Part shown: one piece after another, positions 33,552 to 37,998 of the stretch
How positions within the stretch are numbered: the first letter of the stretch is position 1
How the letters are laid out: every line of letters begins with the position of its first letter
Assembly: GCA_902782225.1 (NCBI GenBank)
Contig: CACZMF010000020.1
Coordinates: 1 to 37,998 of the forward strand
Source of the DNA: an uncultured Bacteroidia bacterium
GTDB lineage: Bacteria; Bacteroidota; Bacteroidia; Bacteroidales; UBA932
Reading direction: 5' to 3'
Length of the DNA: 37,998 bases
The notes under the pieces: generated by a model
Databases searched by the model: none
What the model saw: the letters and a program-made list of their open reading frames with translations, nothing else
What the model was told of the DNA's origin: nothing
Program-made: the position numbers and the translations under genes

Positions 33552-34520
33552 ATGAAAAAGATTTTAGCCAGCCTTTTACTTGCGTCCGCCTGCATCCTGT
33601 CCTTCGCCCAGAACAACGAAGGCAAGATGGACGACAAGGGCCGTATCGCCCTGACGCCCGTTATCCTGGATAACTGCGCCATCCCTGTGGCCGCATCCAA
33701 CGTGGTGCTCAACAAGCTGACCCAGATCGTCACCAAGAACGGTCTTGCCGGCGACAGCTTCGACCCCCGCTTCATCATCACGGCCAACATGGTGAAACTT
33801 TCCCACGAGACCACTGCCACGGCGCCGCCCATGCAGGCCCTCGTGCTCACCCCCACCCTCTACATCGGTGATGCCGCGACCGGCACTCTCTACGCCTCCT
33901 GCGTGCTTGACCCCGTCAAGGGAGCCGGCACCAATGAGACCAAGGCCTACATGCAGGCCGTCAAGATGCTCAGGGCGGACACTCCCGCAGTGAAGCAGTT
34001 CATCGAGACGGGAAAGACCCGCATCATCGAGTGGTACAACACCCAGATCGACTTCCTCATCTCCGAAGCCAACGCACTCGCAGGCCAGGACAAGTATGAC
34101 GAGGCCATAGCCCTTCTCTTCACCGTGCCGACCGTCTGCAAGGACGCATTCGACAAGGCAATGCGCGCAGCCGAGCAGATTTTCCAGCAGAAGATCGACA
34201 TCGAAGGTGCATATCTCCTCAATATGGCCACCCACACCTGGAACGCAAACCAGAGTTGGAGCGGTGCCAACGAGGCAGCGGGTTATCTCTCGCAGATCCA
34301 TCCCCTCTCTTCCGCCGTGCAGGGCGGTATGGTACTTTCCGAGACCATCAAGGCCCGCGTGAAGGAGCTGGACAACAGGGAGTGGAACTTCGCCATGAAA
34401 CAGTTTGACGCTTCCGTGAGCCTTGAAAGCCAGAGGATTTCCGCAATGGCGGAAGTCGGCAAGGCCATGGCCAAGCGTCCGGTCAACTACTACAATATGA
34501 ACAGCTTCGGCTGGTGGTGA
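33552..34520 (+). CDS. Exported protein of unknown function with helical C-terminal half
   Basis: A 322-residue protein with signal peptide MKKILASLLLASACILSFAQ. The N-terminal half is strand-rich (ALTPVILDNCAIPVAASNVV, ALVLTPTLYIGDAATGTLY). From about residue 140 it is helical with a TPR-like section DKYDEAIALLFTVPTVCKDA and ends in MNSFGWW. I do not recognise the family. Position inside the operon, 9 nt after DUF6175 and 4 nt before the second LPP20-like gene, suggests that it is a periplasmic member of the same complex. Confidence 0.8.
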   Translation: MKKILASLLLASACILSFAQNNEGKMDDKGRIALTPVILDNCAIPVAASNVVLNKLTQIVTKNGLAGDSFDPRFIITANMVKLSHETTATAPPMQALVLTPTLYIGDAATGTLYASCVLDPVKGAGTNETKAYMQAVKMLRADTPAVKQFIETGKTRIIEWYNTQIDFLISEANALAGQDKYDEAIALLFTVPTVCKDAFDKAMRAAEQIFQQKIDIEGAYLLNMATHTWNANQSWSGANEAAGYLSQIHPLSSAVQGGMVLSETIKARVKELDNREWNFAMKQFDASVSLESQRISAMAEVGKAMAKRPVNYYNMNSFGWW

Positions 34521-34524
34521 TAAT

Positions 34525-34965
34525 ATGAAAAAGATTCTTTTCACATTGATGGCACTGTTCCTCGCAGCAGGAGCTTTCGCCCAGGAGACCGAGTGCATCA
34601 GCAAGGAAATGGACGGCAGCCTCACGCTGCGCGTCTGGGGCACCGGCCGCAACAAGACAGATGCTCTCGAGCAGGCCAAGAAGCAGGCCGTATATGATGT
34701 CCTTTTCAAAGGCGTCACCCGCGGCAACACCGACTACAACATGCGTCCCATCATGACGGAAGTCAACGCCCGTCAGCGTTATCAGGACTATTTCGACATT
34801 TTCTTCATGGACCGCGGTGAATACCGCAAGTATATCAGCATGGAAGACAAGCGCGCCGGCTCCACCCGCACCCGTCGCAACTATCGCGACGTCACGGTCG
34901 GCACCACCGTACGCGTGCTTGTGCCCCAGCTTCGTGCCAGACTCAAAGAAGACGGATTATTATGA
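34525..34965 (+). CDS. Small exported LPP20-like protein (paralogue B)
   Basis: A 146-residue protein with signal peptide MKKILFTLMALFLAAGAFAQ, then LTLRVWGTGRNKTDALEQAKKQAV and VTVGTTVRVLVPQLRARLKEDG. Both stretches match the product of the gene at 32052 in order and spacing, so this is its paralogue, shorter by 25 residues. No lipobox. It overlaps the next gene by ATGA. Two copies in one operon suggest alternating subunits of an assembly. Confidence 0.8.
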   Translation: MKKILFTLMALFLAAGAFAQETECISKEMDGSLTLRVWGTGRNKTDALEQAKKQAVYDVLFKGVTRGNTDYNMRPIMTEVNARQRYQDYFDIFFMDRGEYRKYISMEDKRAGSTRTRRNYRDVTVGTTVRVLVPQLRARLKEDGLL

Positions 34966-35564
34966 AAAAATTAATTGCAATTCTCTGCCTTTCGCTGATG
35001 CTCGTTCCCGCATTGGCGCAGAACCACACTGACTATCAACTTCCTGAGAAGCCCCAGCGCGCCGAATACATCGACTTCCCCAGTCTCGACAAGGGATTCT
35101 GGTTTGCGGCCCAGCTTGCCCCGGCAGCTGCTTTTGCAGCCAATGGCAGCCGCGCCACATTCGTGCAGGCGGACCTCATTCTCGGCTATCGTTTCGGCGA
35201 GTTCTTCAAGATCGGCGCCGGCGTCGCTCCGAGGTTGGTGATTCCCGTCAATTCCAGCACCAGTATTGGATTCCCTCCTGCAAGGCTGGCAGCGATGGAG
35301 AGGAGCGGTATCGACCTTCCCATCATCATTGACCTGCGGGGAAACATCATTTCCCAGGAATCCCGCATGTGCGTTCCCTACTGGAACGTAGATGCCGGCT
35401 ACACCATCGGGCAGGGCATTTATGCCTCTCCCACCATCGGTGTCCGTGTGGGCCAGCCGCGCAACAATTTCGTCGCAGGCCTGACCTACATGTTCCAGTA
35501 CTACGGTGGTGCTGTAGGAGCTCCGGCCCATGCCATCGGCATCCGCATCGGTTTCGAATACTGA
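34962..35564 (+). CDS. Outer-membrane beta-barrel protein, last gene of operon
   Basis: A 200-residue protein with signal peptide MKKLIAILCLSLMLVPALA. The mature sequence alternates amphipathic strands (FWFAAQLAPAAAFAAN, ADLILGYRFGEFFKIGAGV, SPTIGVRVG, VAGLTYMFQYYGG) and ends with an aromatic residue in IGIRIGFEY, as expected for a small eight-strand barrel. Translation is coupled to the LPP20-like paralogue B by ATGA overlap. A terminator follows 19 nt after the stop. Function unknown; it may anchor the complex in the outer membrane. Confidence 0.83.
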   Translation: MKKLIAILCLSLMLVPALAQNHTDYQLPEKPQRAEYIDFPSLDKGFWFAAQLAPAAAFAANGSRATFVQADLILGYRFGEFFKIGAGVAPRLVIPVNSSTSIGFPPARLAAMERSGIDLPIIIDLRGNIISQESRMCVPYWNVDAGYTIGQGIYASPTIGVRVGQPRNNFVAGLTYMFQYYGGAVGAPAHAIGIRIGFEY

Positions 35565-35583
35565 TTTCAAAGCAGCTCTTTAC

Positions 35584-35615
35584 CAAAAGTCCCGGGCGAA
35601 AACCCGGGACTTTTG
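35584..35615. terminator. Bidirectional rho-independent terminator
   Basis: Arms caaaagtcccggg and cccgggacttttg (13 bp, perfect) around a 6-nt loop cgaaaa, with T-runs on both strands. It closes the six-gene operon from the left and the M16 peptidase gene from the right. Confidence 0.9.
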
Positions 35616-35643
35616 TTATAGAAATGCCTGACGAGCTTCCCGG

Positions 35644-37998
35644 CTAGTATCCGAAGATATCTTCGAGCGATACGGTCTCGACGGGGCCGAGGGTCTTGAG
35701 GAAGTTCACATCAAGGTCTTTGATATCGCCGAGGATGGCGTAGGTGTAGACGCGTCCCTTGACCCACTGCTCCTGGGTGGCCTTCACATCAGCAAGGGTG
35801 AGGTTCGGAAGAGCCTCGAACACGGCTTTGTCGGTGGGTTCTTCGATTCCCATACGGCGGCAGTTGCGATATGCCCTGAGCACGCCGGCGCCTGTGGTGC
35901 GCTGGGTGCGGATGCGGCTGTCGATGGCGTCCTTGGCAATTGTGAATGCAGCTTCGGATTCGGGCATGTTGTTGATGATGTCGTCGAACGCCTCTATCGC
36001 CTGCCTCATCTTATCGTTCTGGGTAGCGATGAAAGCGGAGAATGCAAAGGTGCCGTCGGCGGAATAAGGGTTGCGCAGGCGGGCGTTGGCGCTGTAGGCC
36101 AGGCCGCGGGCCTCACGCATTTCCTGGAACACTATGCTGTTCATTCCGCCGCCGAAATACTCGTTGTAGAGGGAACGCACGGGCTCGCTTGCGGGATCGT
36201 ATTTCTCCCCACGGTTGGAATACTGGGTGTAGTAGAGCTGCTTGGCGTCATACTGTGCGAGCAGCACCTTGGGGGCAGGAGTCTGCTGCATGGCGGGATA
36301 GCGCTCGGGAAGCTGCTGGTAGCTGCCTTCGAAAGGCACGGCAGCCTTCACCTGGGCCTCGCTCATAGGACCGTAGTAAATCACCTCGCATCCGTTGGCG
36401 ACAACGTCACGGACAAGTTTCAGCAGCTCGTCGGAAGTGATGGCAGCCACGGCTTCATTGCTAAGGCGGGTCTTCCGGATAAATTCAGGGCCATAGGTTG
36501 CATAGCTGCTGAGTGCGGAATAACAGCTGCGCTGATTTGTCTTTGCATTGGCGCGGCTCTTGAACTCGTCGGCCTTGAGGTTGGCGAGGATGGAGTCGTT
36601 GCCGACTGCGCCGTCGATCAGCTCACGCACGATGGACAGGGCTTCCGCCATGTTCTCGCTGAGTCCGGTGAGGCCGACCGTGGTCTGGTTCGCACCGGCC
36701 ATGAAGTAGAAACTGCAGGCCAGTTCGTACATACGGGCGGCTATTTCCTCGGCGCTCTTGTCTGCGGTTCCGAGATACTGCAGGTAGTCTGATGCAAGGC
36801 CGATGGCGGGATTGTCTTCAGTGCCGGTATTGTAGATGAATTCGAGCGTGAAGACGTCGTTGATCTCGTTCTTCTTGTAGAGTACGTCGACACCTTCTGC
36901 AAGCTGGAAACGGGACATATCCTTGCTGAAATCCACGAACACGGGCTCGATGGGCTTCACGGCCGTTTCCTTGATCTCCTTCAGGAAGTCGCTCTGGGCG
37001 TTACGGTTGGTCACGATGGGAGTGATCTTCGGGGCGGCGATTTTCTGCTCGCTGGAGTCGACTCCCTGGCGCTTGTAGACGACTGCATAGTTGCCCTCGC
37101 CTATGAATTCTTTCGCCCATGCCACGACATCGTCCTTGGTCACTGACTCATAGCGCTCGATCTCCCTGGCTGCGTCTTTCCAGGAGATGCCGTTGATGAA
37201 AGCATCGACGTAGGCCATTGCGCGGTTGCTGTTATCCTCAAGCTGACGCATCTTGGAGAGCTTGATGTTGTTGATGGTGGCGGTGATGAGGGTCTCGTCG
37301 AATTCTCCGGCTGCGAGCTTTGCCACTTCGGCAAGGGCAATCTCGCGGAGCTCGTCGAGGGTCTGTCCCTGCTTGGGACGGGCCATCATGAGGAACTGAC
37401 CGTAGTCGGGCTGCACGCTGGCACCGGCATACATCAAAAGGGCCTTCTGCTGCTGGTTCACATCGAGGTCGATAAGGCCGGCCTGACCATTGTAGAGGAT
37501 GGAACTGGCAATCTCACCGATAGCTGCGTTCTTGAGATCGGACGCGCCGGGAAGCCTCCATGCAAGGGCGATATTCTCAGCCTCTTTGCCGAATACTTCC
37601 TTCACGACGGGGCTTGTGATGGGCTGTTCGGGTTCGAACTCCAGCGCCGGGATTTCGGGATTGGGCTTCCAGTCGCCGAAATACTTCTCCAGGGCGGCCA
37701 CCATCTCATCGGGATTGAAATCACCGGACACGCACACTGCAATGTTGTTGGGCACGTAGTAGGTGTCGTGGTATTTCTTCACATTGGTGATGGAAGGGTT
37801 CTTCAGGTGCTCCTGGCTGCCGAGGGTGGTCTGCTTGCCATAGGGATGGTTGGGATATAGAGCCTGGTCGATGGCTTCCCAGACCTTGCGGCTGTCCTGG
37901 GTGAGGGACATATTCTTCTCCTCGTAGATGGTCTCGAGTTCAGTGTGGAATCCGCGGATTACCCCGTAGCGGAAACGGTCGGCCTGGATCTTCGCCCA
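35644..37998 (-). CDS. M16 family zinc peptidase (pitrilysin/insulinase type), 5' partial
   Basis: At least 784 residues are visible, the frame being open to the window edge, so the start and the N-terminal HxxEH zinc motif are outside. The visible part begins near HTELETIYEEKNM, a typical M16 stretch, and runs through the rest of the first M16 pair (NHPYGKQTTLG, VPNNIAVCVSGDFNPDEM) and a second pair with YNEYFGGGMNSIVFQEMREARGLAYS. The total would be a two-copy M16 protein of about 900-950 residues. Such proteins degrade peptides in the periplasm. It converges on the six-gene operon across the shared terminator. Confidence 0.93.
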   Translation of the reverse strand, partial: WAKIQADRFRYGVIRGFHTELETIYEEKNMSLTQDSRKVWEAIDQALYPNHPYGKQTTLGSQEHLKNPSITNVKKYHDTYYVPNNIAVCVSGDFNPDEMVAALEKYFGDWKPNPEIPALEFEPEQPITSPVVKEVFGKEAENIALAWRLPGASDLKNAAIGEIASSILYNGQAGLIDLDVNQQQKALLMYAGASVQPDYGQFLMMARPKQGQTLDELREIALAEVAKLAAGEFDETLITATINNIKLSKMRQLEDNSNRAMAYVDAFINGISWKDAAREIERYESVTKDDVVAWAKEFIGEGNYAVVYKRQGVDSSEQKIAAPKITPIVTNRNAQSDFLKEIKETAVKPIEPVFVDFSKDMSRFQLAEGVDVLYKKNEINDVFTLEFIYNTGTEDNPAIGLASDYLQYLGTADKSAEEIAARMYELACSFYFMAGANQTTVGLTGLSENMAEALSIVRELIDGAVGNDSILANLKADEFKSRANAKTNQRSCYSALSSYATYGPEFIRKTRLSNEAVAAITSDELLKLVRDVVANGCEVIYYGPMSEAQVKAAVPFEGSYQQLPERYPAMQQTPAPKVLLAQYDAKQLYYTQYSNRGEKYDPASEPVRSLYNEYFGGGMNSIVFQEMREARGLAYSANARLRNPYSADGTFAFSAFIATQNDKMRQAIEAFDDIINNMPESEAAFTIAKDAIDSRIRTQRTTGAGVLRAYRNCRRMGIEEPTDKAVFEALPNLTLADVKATQEQWVKGRVYTYAILGDIKDLDVNFLKTLGPVETVSLEDIFGY

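Noticed and set aside
33576-34730. 384-codon minus-strand open frame
   Set aside because: Antisense to two exported-protein genes, with no domain, no start signal and an abnormal composition.
1-37998. CRISPR array, prophage, transposon or integron
   Set aside because: No regularly spaced direct repeats, integrase, transposase or phage structural genes were seen; the tRNA cluster shows no flanking attachment duplicate.

Overview
The window looks like a chromosomal segment of an uncultured, moderately GC-rich member of the Bacteroidales. Four things point there: upstream boxes of the Bacteroidota form TAnnTTTG before many genes, in one case with a TTTG box 19 nt further upstream; few Shine-Dalgarno sites; many proteins with signal peptides or lipoboxes; and Bacteroidota-typical families (DUF5674, DUF3810, DUF6175, S46 peptidase, TPR-TM-LuxR regulators, TlpA-like lipoproteins). 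No phage, integrase, transposase, CRISPR array or rRNA was seen. The genus cannot be fixed from this alone.

Layout. 1-7287: three tandem FtsX/MacB-type ABC permeases (the first cut by the window edge and carrying a palindromic repeat inside its reading frame), with a two-gene opposite-strand pair (DUF5674 plus a small helical protein) between the second and third. 7351-9356: a small lipoprotein, a 52-residue orphan antitoxin-like ORF, and a membrane-tethered TPR/LuxR regulator. 9517-12480: a secreted protein of unknown role, a TlpA-like thiol-disulfide lipoprotein and a DUF3810 HExxH membrane protein. 12566-16519: a likely operon of a GNAT-like N-acyltransferase, an acyl-activating AMP ligase and an acyl carrier protein, resembling the acylation half of bacterial ceramide synthesis, followed by an unknown secreted protein with a non-ATG start. 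16521-20729: an exported lipoprotein peptide deformylase, an S46 dipeptidyl peptidase and two unknown envelope proteins.

20791-30074 is a tightly packed rightward operon: two SGNH hydrolase-like proteins, an MBOAT acyltransferase, a lipoprotein with a probable alpha/alpha-toroid fold and a tricorn-like S41 protease. The first three resemble an extracytoplasmic glycan O-acetylation machine (AlgI/AlgJ/AlgX type). It ends in a strong hairpin that overlaps the 3' end of a leftward tRNA cluster, Lys(TTT)-Lys(CTT)-Val(GAC), which has a classic Bacteroidota promoter.

30484-35564 is the best candidate for an undescribed system: a self-contained six-gene operon, with its own promoter box and a 13-bp-stem terminator, in which every product has a signal peptide. 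It encodes a CsgG/TolB-reminiscent protein with a C-terminal outer-membrane barrel, two paralogous small LPP20-like proteins, a DUF6175 protein, an unknown helical protein and an outer-membrane barrel. It looks like an envelope assembly or secretion complex of unknown purpose. The window closes with a truncated leftward M16 metallopeptidase.
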